Shown here piece after piece: positions 1-7,753 of a DNA stretch of 64,000 nt; the stretch's first letter is position 1, and the number at the start of each line of letters is the position of its first letter. Source of the stretch: Laspinema olomoucense D3b (lineage in GTDB: Bacteria > Cyanobacteriota > Cyanobacteriia > Cyanobacteriales > Laspinemataceae). Both the position numbers and the translations under genes were made by a program. The stretch lies in NCBI RefSeq assembly GCF_025370785.1, contig NZ_JAMXFA010000003.1, positions 186,001 through 250,000 of the forward strand, in the 5' to 3' direction. The notes beneath the pieces are model-generated. The model saw nothing but the letters and a program-made list of their open reading frames with translations, ran no database searches and was not told the DNA's origin.

Positions 1-3000
1 TTAAAAAAGCTTTTTCGGCCCCAGCATTCTCGATGGCCGTTTTCATCAGGGTCGCCAGCAATTTATCCAGGACGATTTCACTGGCGATCGCTTGTGAGGC
101 TTTCAGGACTGTGGTCAAATCTAGGCGATCGCTACTCTCCCGAGAGACTGAAACTACCTCGGGGCTTGGTTTTTGTCCCTTTGTGGGATGAAATTGCTCC
201 GGGGCAACGGGGAACAAGTGGGAATAGGTAGACTCCAACTGCTGCACTTTTGCTATTGCCCCCCATTTTTTATACCCCTCCCGCGCTTCCTGCATATAGG
301 CTTTAGCCTGGGTGAGTTTTCCTAATCCTAAATAAAATTTAGCCGCCAGTTCGTTGGCGAGGGCGGCTTCTTGCACATACTCCTGTTCTGTAGCCAGTTG
401 GATGGCTTGATCGTACCCGTCCATCGCCTGCAATTTGTGGCCGAAAACGCGGTCTTTCTCGGCCTGAACGAGATAACATTTATGTAGATAATTCATGGGG
501 GCATGAGCGGCCCATTTTTTCAGTCTCTTGTGGTTCGTGGCGACTTTTTTGAGGAGAATTTGGCGGTCTGGCTCCTTGGCGCGATCGCACAGGGCCATTC
601 GCGTGAGAGAATCATACCAATAAAACAGCCCCACTACCGGCAAGGCGATCGCCCCGTCTAAATAGTTCTGAGCTTGTTCAGCATTCACCAGGGCTTCGGC
701 GTAATTTTCAAACCAATAACACAGCATTAATTGATTCACAAAATAATCGTGCAGTCCGTTGCGGTCATTGGCTGTAATCATCAAGGAAAGCGCTTGTTCC
801 CGATTATAGGCTTCTCCTACTAACTGATACGGATTCTCACTTCTTCCCAACAAATTCAGCACCGCTTGCCGATATATTTCATTCCATTGCATCACGGTCA
901 TCTGTTGCCATTGGCTCAGGGAATAGCTCAAGGACGCCATTTCCCGTTCTACCTCATGGAGTTCTTTTCCAGAAAAGTATAAGTTTTGACATCGGTTTTT
1001 GGCGGCATAAGAAGCCCATTCTAAATCCCCATTTTCAATCCCGCTTCGTTCGGCTTTCTGTAACGGAATCAAGGTTTCTTTGAGATGCCGGGTCCAAGGG
1101 TTGATTAGCCCTTCTACCATCGTTAAAATTTTGGCATTGGCTTGACCGGCACCGAACTGAGATAACAGGTTTAAGGCTAATTGTCCAAATTTATACCCCA
1201 GTTCAATTTCCCAAAATACGCCAGATAAAATCACACCATAGGTGGCATAAGCAAAGGCGGACCACGGTGAATTGCCCGATTGAATGGATAAGTTCACCTG
1301 TTCAAATACAATCAGAGGCAGTAAGGAAGGGGCGGCTTGATAAGCTGCGGATACCAAGCTAGAGAGAATTCTCATAGCGGCGAGTTTCTCGGGTTCCATC
1401 ATGACTGGCAATGCCAGTAAGTCCGTTGGGTCTTTGTCCCCCATTGCCGCTTGGTTTTTTTCCCGTTGCCGTTGGATATCGGCCCGGGTGGGATGAGCTA
1501 TTAAATCAATCCCCAGTTGTTGGGCAATTTTTACGCCAATTTGTAGGGCTTCTAGTTGTTGGGCCTGGGCCATATAAGATTGAATCGTGAATTCATAAAT
1601 TTTGATGGCATCCAGTAGGGTTTTACTGGCTTGAATGACGGGATTAGCTAAGGTGGTCATTTGCTGGAAGTCACCACATAAATAGGCGGCTTCTGTGGCT
1701 TCTTGATAGAGGGCTAAGGTTAAGTCATAGTGGGTTTGCCAGCCATCTTTACCTAAGAATTGAATGCCTTGATTCAGATAGTTGAGAGCTGTTTCGTAGG
1801 CAGCCGATCGCTTGGCTTTTTGTCCGGCGCTGAGGTTTAATTGAGCAATTTTTTCTAGCTCTCCGGGAAACTCACTCGGTGAGATTCCTTTATTGAGTTG
1901 ATTGACGATATCAAACAGGATCTCATCTTCTCGGCGATCGCTCTTAGTCTGGTTGAGCCAGTATTGTCCGATGCTCCAATGCACCGCAGACTTGGCGGAA
2001 TCGGAAATTAGAGAGTAGGCGGCAGCATGAATGCGATCGTGGACAAATTTATAGTGTGCGCTCAGGGAATCCAGATTTGCTTCCTCATGACTCCCGGCTT
2101 TCCACTCCGCGATCGCTACGGACCAATCTGCACTCTCCGTTGCCGGTACCACAAACCCTTGGGTAACCCCTGCACGCAGATTCGCCGCCGTTTCTTTCAC
2201 GGACTGGTTTGAAATAGCCGCCAAAGTTTGCAGATCGAAGCCTTTACCAATACAAGCTGCCAGCTTGAGTACGGATTGCTCTCGTTCCCCGAGTTTACGG
2301 ATTTTTCCCGCCAGCAGTTGCACGACATTATCCGTAATCCCTCGTTTTTTAATTTTCTCAATCGACCATTGCCACGCCAAACTTTTATTATCAAATTCAA
2401 TTAATCCATCATCATAAAGCGCTGTCAAAAACTCTTGAATAAAAAAGGGATTTCCTCCGGTTTTATCCACCACTAATGCCGCCAAGGGTCCGGCTTGTCG
2501 TAAGGAACATTGAAAGCTATCGGCTACTAGCTGATTGATACTGGCTAATTTTAAAGGTTCTAATTCTATGCGATTGACAATTCCGCCAGTCTTTTCAATT
2601 TGGGTCAGTAGTTCAAGCACGGGTGTTTCTGTATCTTTGAAGGATACAGAAGATTCTACTTGCCGATAAGATAGAATTAAAAAAAGTCCCGGATCGGCTA
2701 GAGTCATCAGCCGTTCAATCAGCCGCAAAGACCCGGCATCCGCCCACTGAATATCGTCTAAAAATAGGGTCAGGGGATGATGGGGATTTGCGAAAACTTT
2801 GAGCAAGTTTTTAAAGGTTAGATGAAAGCGAGTTTCTGCTTCCCCTGGGGGTAAATGGGTGATGGGGGGTTGCTGGCCCAAAATCAGCCCCATTTCAGGA
2901 ATTACATCCACAATTACCTGTCCATTGTTTCCGAGGGCTATTCTCAGTTGTTCTTGCCAGCGGTTGAGGCGATCGTCCGGTTCCATGAGCAGGTGACCTA

Positions 3001-4147
3001 CTAATTCCTCAAAGGCTCTAATCCAGCCCATATAGGGAATATCCTGCTCATTTTTGTCAAATTTTCCCGAAATAAAGTAGCCATTTCTTTTGGCGATGGG
3101 AGCTTCGAGTTGCTGCACTAAGGAGGTTTTCCCGATGCCGCTTTCCCCGACCACGAGCATCACTTCTCGTTGGGAAGTCAGGGTGCGCTCAAAGGCAGAC
3201 CATAAGGTTTTAATTTGACTTTGCCGTCCATAAAATTTAGGGGAAATGTTAAATTTTCTGCAAATATCATTTTCCCCTAAAATAAAATCTTCAATTTCTC
3301 CGGTTGCCTCTAATTGCATCAAGCAGATGACTAAATCGGCTTGTATTCCCCAGGCACTTTGATAGCGGTCTTCTGCGGTTTTAGAGAGCAATTTCATCAC
3401 GAGGTCGGAAACGACTTTCGGAATGGAGGGGTCGATTTGATGGGGGGGAATCGGCTGTTTTGCCAGATGAGAATGGACCAGTTCCATCGGGTCGGGACTG
3501 GTAAAGGGAAGTTGGTTGAGCAGGAGTTCGTAGAGGGTGACGCCTAGGGAATAAAAGTCGGTCCGATAATCCAGGGTACGGTTCATCCTGCCGGTTTGTT
3601 CCGGGGACATATAGGCGAGAGTTCCTTCTAAGGGTTTGGGATTTTTTAAGGGGGAATTTTCTTGGGAAACAATGGTGGCAATACTAAATCCAATGAGCTT
3701 TACTTCTTCGGTTTCGGGGTTGAAGAGGATATGCTCGGGATTGATATCTTTGTGAATGATGTTGGCGCTATGTATGGAACCCAGGACTTCAGCAATTTGA
3801 ATGGCAAGGTTTAAAAATTCTGCCTGGGTCAAGGTACGATTTTTGGTGAATTGTTTTAAGGATTCTCCACCAAAGTCTTCTAAGATTAAGGCGATCGCCT
3901 GGTTATACTTATGTAGGCCATAAGTCTGCACCACGCCGTCTAAATTGAGCCGATAAATTTCATACTCTTGTTTGTATCGGCTGAAATCTGCTGCACTGGC
4001 TCCCTCGGAATGCAACATTTTCACGATCGCCGGTAAGTTATCCCGCGATCGAATGGTGCGATAGACGCTTGACCGAGAGTTTTTGCTCAGTTGGTCAATG
4101 ATTCTAAAACCGTTGAGGGCTTGGGTCGGTATTTGGCTTTCTATCAT
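1..4147 (-). CDS. Hybrid Ser/Thr kinase-like / AAA ATPase / GAF signalling protein (partial, C-terminus off window)
   Basis: The frame stays open from the ATG at 4147 to the left edge, so at least 1382 residues are present and the C-terminus is missing. The order is a protein-kinase-like domain (about residues 1-270), an AAA/STAND-type ATPase with a Walker A GESGIGKTS and a Walker B LFLDDIQWAD, a long helical TPR-like region, and the first helix of a GAF domain at the edge. This matches the cyanobacterial HstK-type family, which ends in GAF plus histidine kinase; that end is inferred, not seen. The kinase catalytic loop reads HKDINPEHI and the DFG position reads GFS, so the two metal-binding residues (Asn and Asp) are replaced. 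The domain is probably a pseudokinase used for sensing or binding. It is divergent from the small membrane protein gene at 4512. Confidence 0.85.
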   Translation of the reverse strand, partial: MIESQIPTQALNGFRIIDQLSKNSRSSVYRTIRSRDNLPAIVKMLHSEGASAADFSRYKQEYEIYRLNLDGVVQTYGLHKYNQAIALILEDFGGESLKQFTKNRTLTQAEFLNLAIQIAEVLGSIHSANIIHKDINPEHILFNPETEEVKLIGFSIATIVSQENSPLKNPKPLEGTLAYMSPEQTGRMNRTLDYRTDFYSLGVTLYELLLNQLPFTSPDPMELVHSHLAKQPIPPHQIDPSIPKVVSDLVMKLLSKTAEDRYQSAWGIQADLVICLMQLEATGEIEDFILGENDICRKFNISPKFYGRQSQIKTLWSAFERTLTSQREVMLVVGESGIGKTSLVQQLEAPIAKRNGYFISGKFDKNEQDIPYMGWIRAFEELVGHLLMEPDDRLNRWQEQLRIALGNNGQVIVDVIPEMGLILGQQPPITHLPPGEAETRFHLTFKNLLKVFANPHHPLTLFLDDIQWADAGSLRLIERLMTLADPGLFLILSYRQVESSVSFKDTETPVLELLTQIEKTGGIVNRIELEPLKLASINQLVADSFQCSLRQAGPLAALVVDKTGGNPFFIQEFLTALYDDGLIEFDNKSLAWQWSIEKIKKRGITDNVVQLLAGKIRKLGEREQSVLKLAACIGKGFDLQTLAAISNQSVKETAANLRAGVTQGFVVPATESADWSVAIAEWKAGSHEEANLDSLSAHYKFVHDRIHAAAYSLISDSAKSAVHWSIGQYWLNQTKSDRREDEILFDIVNQLNKGISPSEFPGELEKIAQLNLSAGQKAKRSAAYETALNYLNQGIQFLGKDGWQTHYDLTLALYQEATEAAYLCGDFQQMTTLANPVIQASKTLLDAIKIYEFTIQSYMAQAQQLEALQIGVKIAQQLGIDLIAHPTRADIQRQREKNQAAMGDKDPTDLLALPVMMEPEKLAAMRILSSLVSAAYQAAPSLLPLIVFEQVNLSIQSGNSPWSAFAYATYGVILSGVFWEIELGYKFGQLALNLLSQFGAGQANAKILTMVEGLINPWTRHLKETLIPLQKAERSGIENGDLEWASYAAKNRCQNLYFSGKELHEVEREMASLSYSLSQWQQMTVMQWNEIYRQAVLNLLGRSENPYQLVGEAYNREQALSLMITANDRNGLHDYFVNQLMLCYWFENYAEALVNAEQAQNYLDGAIALPVVGLFYWYDSLTRMALCDRAKEPDRQILLKKVATNHKRLKKWAAHAPMNYLHKCYLVQAEKDRVFGHKLQAMDGYDQAIQLATEQEYVQEAALANELAAKFYLGLGKLTQAKAYMQEAREGYKKWGAIAKVQQLESTYSHLFPVAPEQFHPTKGQKPSPEVVSVSRESSDRLDLTTVLKASQAIASEIVLDKLLATLMKTAIENAGAEKAFL

Positions 4148-4511
4148 AGGTCCAGTGGGTAGATTGGTCCAGTCAGAATAGGGAAAAGTTAAAATACCCC
4201 CAGAACGGTTCAAATCAGTCTTCTCGGGGTGGGTTCCAACGGGTTTTAGGATGGCGATCGCCCAGGGAAGCACGATACTGTTACAAACCTGGCTTGCCTT
4301 TGTTTTCTCAGTTTAACTTAAGCCTTTGTACTTGTCTGTAAAAAAAATCAAGAAATCTCCACTGAATCCATCGCAACTGATAGGGAAATCCCTTCCCCAA
4401 TGAGTTAACCTCCTGATTTATCCTTCTTCTCTCACTGAATCCCCCCTGAGCAATCTTCGATTTGTATCTAATTCTTTTAAAATTAAGACATAATTTAGCG
4501 GCCTTTTTCCC
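4148..4511. other. Divergent intergenic region
   Basis: About 360 bases between two divergently transcribed genes. It must hold both promoters. A CATAAT-like -10 element lies at about 4490, shortly before the 4512 gene. It contains one GCGATCGC and no ORF or strong repeat that I can see. Confidence 0.5.
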
Positions 4512-4922
4512 ATGAGTAATCCCTTAGAACGCTTAAAATATTTACCCTGGACTTCCCTGCTGCCGGTTGCGGGCCTCACTACTCAACTTGTGGCCGCAGT
4601 TGAGGTCTGGTTAGCCTATGGTGCCACCCAATCAAGCGCCATTGGGAATGCCTTGACTTTACTCTATGCACCTCCCTTGGGAACCTTGGTTGTGTTTGCA
4701 TTTGCGATGGGAATGGGGGCGATCGCCGTCTATGGATGCGAACTCTGGAATCGGTCCATGCTCAACACCAGCAGTCTGTGGGCCTTAGCCTTTTGCTTAC
4801 TCCTGGGGCTTTTCATTAAGTCCCTCCTCCCCATCCCCGGGTTACTCGTGCATCTTTCCGAACTGTCTTTTATCGCTGTGGTGGTGGGCATTTTTTGGAA
4901 AGGGCGACCTTACATCCGCTAA
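4512..4922 (+). CDS. Small integral membrane protein of unknown function
   Basis: A 136-residue protein with about four hydrophobic segments (near residues 14-36, 46-72, 86-108 and 112-128) and short polar loops, ending in a basic tail (WKGRPYIR). I do not recognise a named family. It looks like one of the conserved small inner-membrane proteins of cyanobacteria. It stands alone, divergent from the large signalling gene to its left, and the candidate sRNA on the other strand lies downstream. The coding character is good (codon use like its neighbours, ATG start). The function is unknown. Confidence 0.75.
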   Translation: MSNPLERLKYLPWTSLLPVAGLTTQLVAAVEVWLAYGATQSSAIGNALTLLYAPPLGTLVVFAFAMGMGAIAVYGCELWNRSMLNTSSLWALAFCLLLGLFIKSLLPIPGLLVHLSELSFIAVVVGIFWKGRPYIR

Positions 4923-5046
4923 CTCACCTTGCAGGCATTCGATTGAACTTCATCACCATGCCCGGATTGAGAATTGAGCCTTGAGGATTGTAGATGGATC
5001 GTCCCTGCTCAATTGTCAATCCGGGCGCCTTTATTTTTGACTGGGC

Positions 5047-5137
5047 AAAAAAAAATCCCGCTCAAGTTGAACGGGAAGCCATCAGGGTGCATCTACTAAT
5101 GCACCTTATATTAACCGATGAGGGGTCTAACCCCACA
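5047..5137 (-). ncRNA. Candidate small RNA, copy 1 (with intrinsic terminator)
   Basis: Read on the minus strand, this stretch has a 5' hairpin (GGGG-loop-CCCC, 5122-5134), a hairpin around the core GTAGATGCACCCTG (5083-5096, arms GGTGCAT/ATGCACC), and a GC-rich terminator stem (5057-5075) followed by nine T residues (5047-5055). A TATAAAT-like -10 lies upstream near 5155. The same core and layout recur at 24181-24272, where the flanking stems have different sequences. It is intergenic. The existence of a transcript is inference. It might belong to a known cyanobacterial sRNA family such as PmgR1, but I could not verify that. Confidence 0.5.
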
Positions 5138-5331
5138 GTTCTTTAACAAAAATTTATAAAATCGCCGAAAAGGTCGCTGTCTCGTTAACGGGTTCGGGAC
5201 TATTTAACCCAACTTCGGTTAAAACAACCGATTAATTATCACTAATTTAAGGGGTTGGCGAGAGATTTAGTCCGGGGGTAGACTAAGACAGGGCCGGGGG
5301 TGAATTGTCCCTCTTCTGCTGGAAAGACCGA

Positions 5332-5835
5332 CTATAGGGGTTCTGAGGAAGAAAATAGGTCAGAAAACTCCAAGGCAGCTAATTGAGCGCGACGCTGAGA
5401 AAGTTGAAACTCCAAAGATTCAATTTCCGAAAGCAGTTGCTGTCGTCGTTGTTCTACCCCATCGGTTTGAAATGCTAAAAAGGCTTCAATATCCGGCCAT
5501 AATTCCACCGCCCAATCTTTACTCGAACTGCGGTATTCTTTGATAATTTGCACCGTGCCATTGGGTTCGAGTGCAAATAAACTGTACAACCGCTTCTGAG
5601 TCGCTTTTTTGCTGCCTTTTTTCTCGCAATGGAGATAGAGTCCGGGTTGTTGAAAGGTTTGGACGCTCAGGTTGCTGACAAAATCACCCAAAATCGAATA
5701 CCCATCGGTCACCGTGGTATCAATTCCCTCAATTCGTTTGCACCAGTTACCTGATTTTTCGGAAAGAGTGCCTTCCCAAAAACCTGGTGCATTTAGGAAG
5801 GCTTCTTTAAGATTAACCAGAAAGGATTCACTCAT
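5332..5835 (-). CDS. Conserved hypothetical protein with C-terminal coiled coil
   Basis: About 167 residues if translated from the ATG at 5835 (MSESFLVNLKEAF). An upstream in-frame ATG at 5880 would add 15 residues with little protein character, so the shorter start is preferred. The first 130 residues look like a compact alpha/beta domain rich in aromatic residues (GFWEGTLSEKSGNW, DWAVELWPDIEAF). The end is a charged helical heptad-like stretch (QQLLSEIESLEFQLSQRR) likely to form a coiled coil. No signal peptide or membrane segment is present. I do not recognise the family. It lies upstream of the copy 1 sRNA candidate on the same strand. Confidence 0.65.
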   Translation of the reverse strand: MSESFLVNLKEAFLNAPGFWEGTLSEKSGNWCKRIEGIDTTVTDGYSILGDFVSNLSVQTFQQPGLYLHCEKKGSKKATQKRLYSLFALEPNGTVQIIKEYRSSSKDWAVELWPDIEAFLAFQTDGVEQRRQQLLSEIESLEFQLSQRRAQLAALEFSDLFSSSEPL

Positions 5836-5930
5836 GGATTTAAGGTTGAATTTGGGGACGGGGCGATCGCCTGTCATCAAGAAAGCTCAATCAGGACCCG
5901 CCCTGGGCGGATAGGGCCAAGTCGGAGGAG

Positions 5931-6296
5931 TTACTTGGTGGACACTGAACCCCATTGAGCTTCACTGGACCTCGGCTGAGTGTTCACCTGTTTGCTCTGA
6001 TTTCGCACGGATTGCTTTTCCAAACGAGGTACGCTAGGAGTTGCCAACTCGGATCCCGTGGATTCGGGATGGGGATTGGCTAATTCGGGCGATCGCCACT
6101 CGGAGAGTTGCGGTATCAGTTCTGCAGTCATTTCTTTAGGTTCAGCATCCACCGTCCTTGGCAAAACCTCTGGGTTCCCTTGAACAGCGCGAACTTTTTT
6201 CGGACGACGCATCACAGGTTTGGGCTTGGTCGGATCCGCAATGAACCACAGAACGCCAAGAATAACGAAGATATCTAATAGCAGCATTTCCAACAT
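5931..6296 (-). CDS. Single-pass membrane protein with disordered tail, unknown function
   Basis: A protein of about 121 residues starting at the ATG at 6296, which has AAGG seven bases upstream; a TTG two codons earlier is less likely. One N-terminal hydrophobic helix (MLLLDIFVILGVLWFIA) is followed by a basic juxtamembrane stretch (KPKPVMRRPKKVR) and about 80 residues of polar, Pro/Ser/Glu-rich sequence that is probably disordered. This suggests an anchored protein with the tail in the cytoplasm (positive-inside rule). No family is recognised. It lies between two other minus-strand hypothetical genes without tight spacing. Confidence 0.55.
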   Translation of the reverse strand: MLEMLLLDIFVILGVLWFIADPTKPKPVMRRPKKVRAVQGNPEVLPRTVDAEPKEMTAELIPQLSEWRSPELANPHPESTGSELATPSVPRLEKQSVRNQSKQVNTQPRSSEAQWGSVSTK

Positions 6297-6302
6297 AATC
6301 AA

Positions 6303-6606
6303 ACCTTAAATCGTGCGGCAGAACAACCCTAGAGTGGGGTCGGGTCGCGATCGCCAGCCCTCAAGGAACGGTTAGCAACTGTCCCCTTAGCTGGGAGCGC
6401 GATTCCCTTCTTGAATTGTAGAGTTTAAGAGGACCGAGATCCAACTGTTTTGATCCAGAGGACCTCGACTTTTAACCGGGTTGCGCACCGCAAGATAGGG
6501 ATTCAAGCGCCACCAAGCTGAGTTAGAAACAGACTTTCTGGCGATCGCTGAGTCACCCTTGGGCTACAAGCGACCCGGGAACCCCACCCTTAATCCAGGG
6601 GCGATG
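6303..6606. other. Intergenic region without recognisable feature
   Basis: About 300 bases containing two GCGATCGC-like octamers and a few short GC-rich inverted repeats. I see no ORF with coding character, no tRNA and no clear terminator. Confidence 0.4.
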
Positions 6607-6804
6607 CTACAGTCTGGGGTTTTGTGCTTTCGGTTCCATTTGGGATTCGGGGATATCCGGCGCAGGGATAGTTTGTTTTAAGTGATAACCCTGATGGTCC
6701 ATTTCTCGCACAAAATTCGTCGGTTCCTCTAGTTCTACCGGGGGTGCTGCGGCTGGGAGTGGCGCTGTGTGTCTAAGTTTTTTAAGTTTAGCTTTTCGTC
6801 CCAT
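6607..6804 (-). CDS. Small basic-N-terminus hypothetical protein
   Basis: A 65-residue protein starting MGRKAKLKKLR. The start at 6804 is chosen over the ATG at 6819 because GGAG sits nine bases upstream of it and the basic N-terminus begins there. The N-terminus is strongly basic, followed by a Pro/Ala-rich linker and a motif FVREMDHQGYHLKQ, then a Pro-rich acidic end. Short proteins beginning MGRKAKLK occur widely in cyanobacteria as far as I recall, but no function is known to me. No membrane segment is present. Nucleic-acid binding is possible from the basic start but only a guess. Confidence 0.6.
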   Translation of the reverse strand: MGRKAKLKKLRHTAPLPAAAPPVELEEPTNFVREMDHQGYHLKQTIPAPDIPESQMEPKAQNPRL

Positions 6805-6924
6805 TGTATCCGTCTCCATTGAGGTTTTTAACTGAATTTTAGCGGAATTTTGTTCTGATTTCGTCCCTAGAAATTAGATTTTCCCTGTTTTTAGGTCCGT
6901 TGTCTGGATGACTCCAGGAACGGG

Positions 6925-7449
6925 CTAATTGCAGATTAAAAATTGAGTGACGATTTGGCCCTGGCGACCCTCCGGAGTGGTGACATTAGCAAAATAGCCG
7001 ACCGTATGATTCTCGGTCGTGACGAGGGTCCCGTTGGGGACACTACCAATCACGTCTCCACTGGGCGATCGCAGGTTAACGGGTCCCCCTTCTAAGGTTT
7101 TGACCTGCATTGTCCCTGTAAACCGACGGTTCCCGTAATGATGGTAGGTGAGAAAGCGATCGGCGACCCACCCTGTCAACCGGCCTGGGGCGGTTATTTC
7201 TGACCAATTCCCACTGCGATCGCTTGTATTAAATAACACCACCGTCCCATTAGCAACCGTTCCCCGGATTCGCGCATTCGTAGCGGTATTCTCTCGCACA
7301 TTCAGCACACCCCCTTGCGTCGTCACCCGCTGATACCAGGTCCGGCAGCGTGGATCAATATTCTCATCGGATTGTGCCAAACTCAACGGTACAACCGCCA
7401 AAATCGTGAACAAGCTCAATACAGAAAAGATAACTACATTGGGTTTCAT
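6925..7449 (-). CDS. Secreted SH3-like (SH3b) domain protein
   Basis: 174 residues with a clear signal peptide (MKPNVVIFSVLSLFTILAVVPLSLAQ, hydrophobic core then A-Q at about 26). The start is supported by AGGAG seven bases before the ATG. After the signal come two bacterial SH3-like repeats: one around residues 47-100 (GGVLNVRENTATNARIRGTV, WVADRFL) and one around 115-172 (GGPVNLRSPSGDVIGSV, GQIVTQFL). Such domains bind cell-wall peptides or act as targeting modules. Four cysteines (near 35 and at the end) may pair in the periplasm. It is the next gene after the subtilase on the same strand, about 300 bases away with a MITE-like element between, so a common transcript is unlikely. Confidence 0.8.
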   Translation of the reverse strand: MKPNVVIFSVLSLFTILAVVPLSLAQSDENIDPRCRTWYQRVTTQGGVLNVRENTATNARIRGTVANGTVVLFNTSDRSGNWSEITAPGRLTGWVADRFLTYHHYGNRRFTGTMQVKTLEGGPVNLRSPSGDVIGSVPNGTLVTTENHTVGYFANVTTPEGRQGQIVTQFLICN

Positions 7450-7753
7450 TTCTACACTCCTATAGGCTCAGAGATAGCCGTGATCTGATGTTTTTTCAAG
7501 AAACTGGGAGAGTCTTTTATAAAGAAATAGCAAGTCTAAATTTAATCGCAATACAATTCACTTAGGGAGTGAAATGCTCCAACGGATGCCTAAAAATTGT
7601 CAATTCATTTAGACTTGCTATAGATTACTTGGTTTAGTCTTTTTTGAACCGGGCCTAGTTTGGAGACGGATTTAAGGTGCGATTTGATGAGGGAGATTTC
7701 CCTATCTCTATTAAAACATGGCTGTGCCATGTTGGTAGCAGGTTAATTGGAAA
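7450..7753. other. Intergenic region with MITE-like element and hairpins
   Basis: Besides the 95-bp element there are two small hairpins next to the subtilase stop. One has arms AACATGGC/GCCATGTT (near 7717-7735). The other has arms GGTTAAT/ATTAACC overlapping the stop codon. They may end subtilase transcription, though there is no long T-tract. Confidence 0.45.
7527..7621. mobile_element. MITE-like element with 15-bp perfect terminal inverted repeats
   Basis: The left end ATAGCAAGTCTAAAT (7527-7541) is the exact reverse complement of the right end (7607-7621). The 95-bp body is AT-rich and has no ORF. The TA at the tips suggests TA target use, as in IS630/mariner elements; that link is inference. 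It sits between the subtilase and SH3 genes. Confidence 0.7.
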
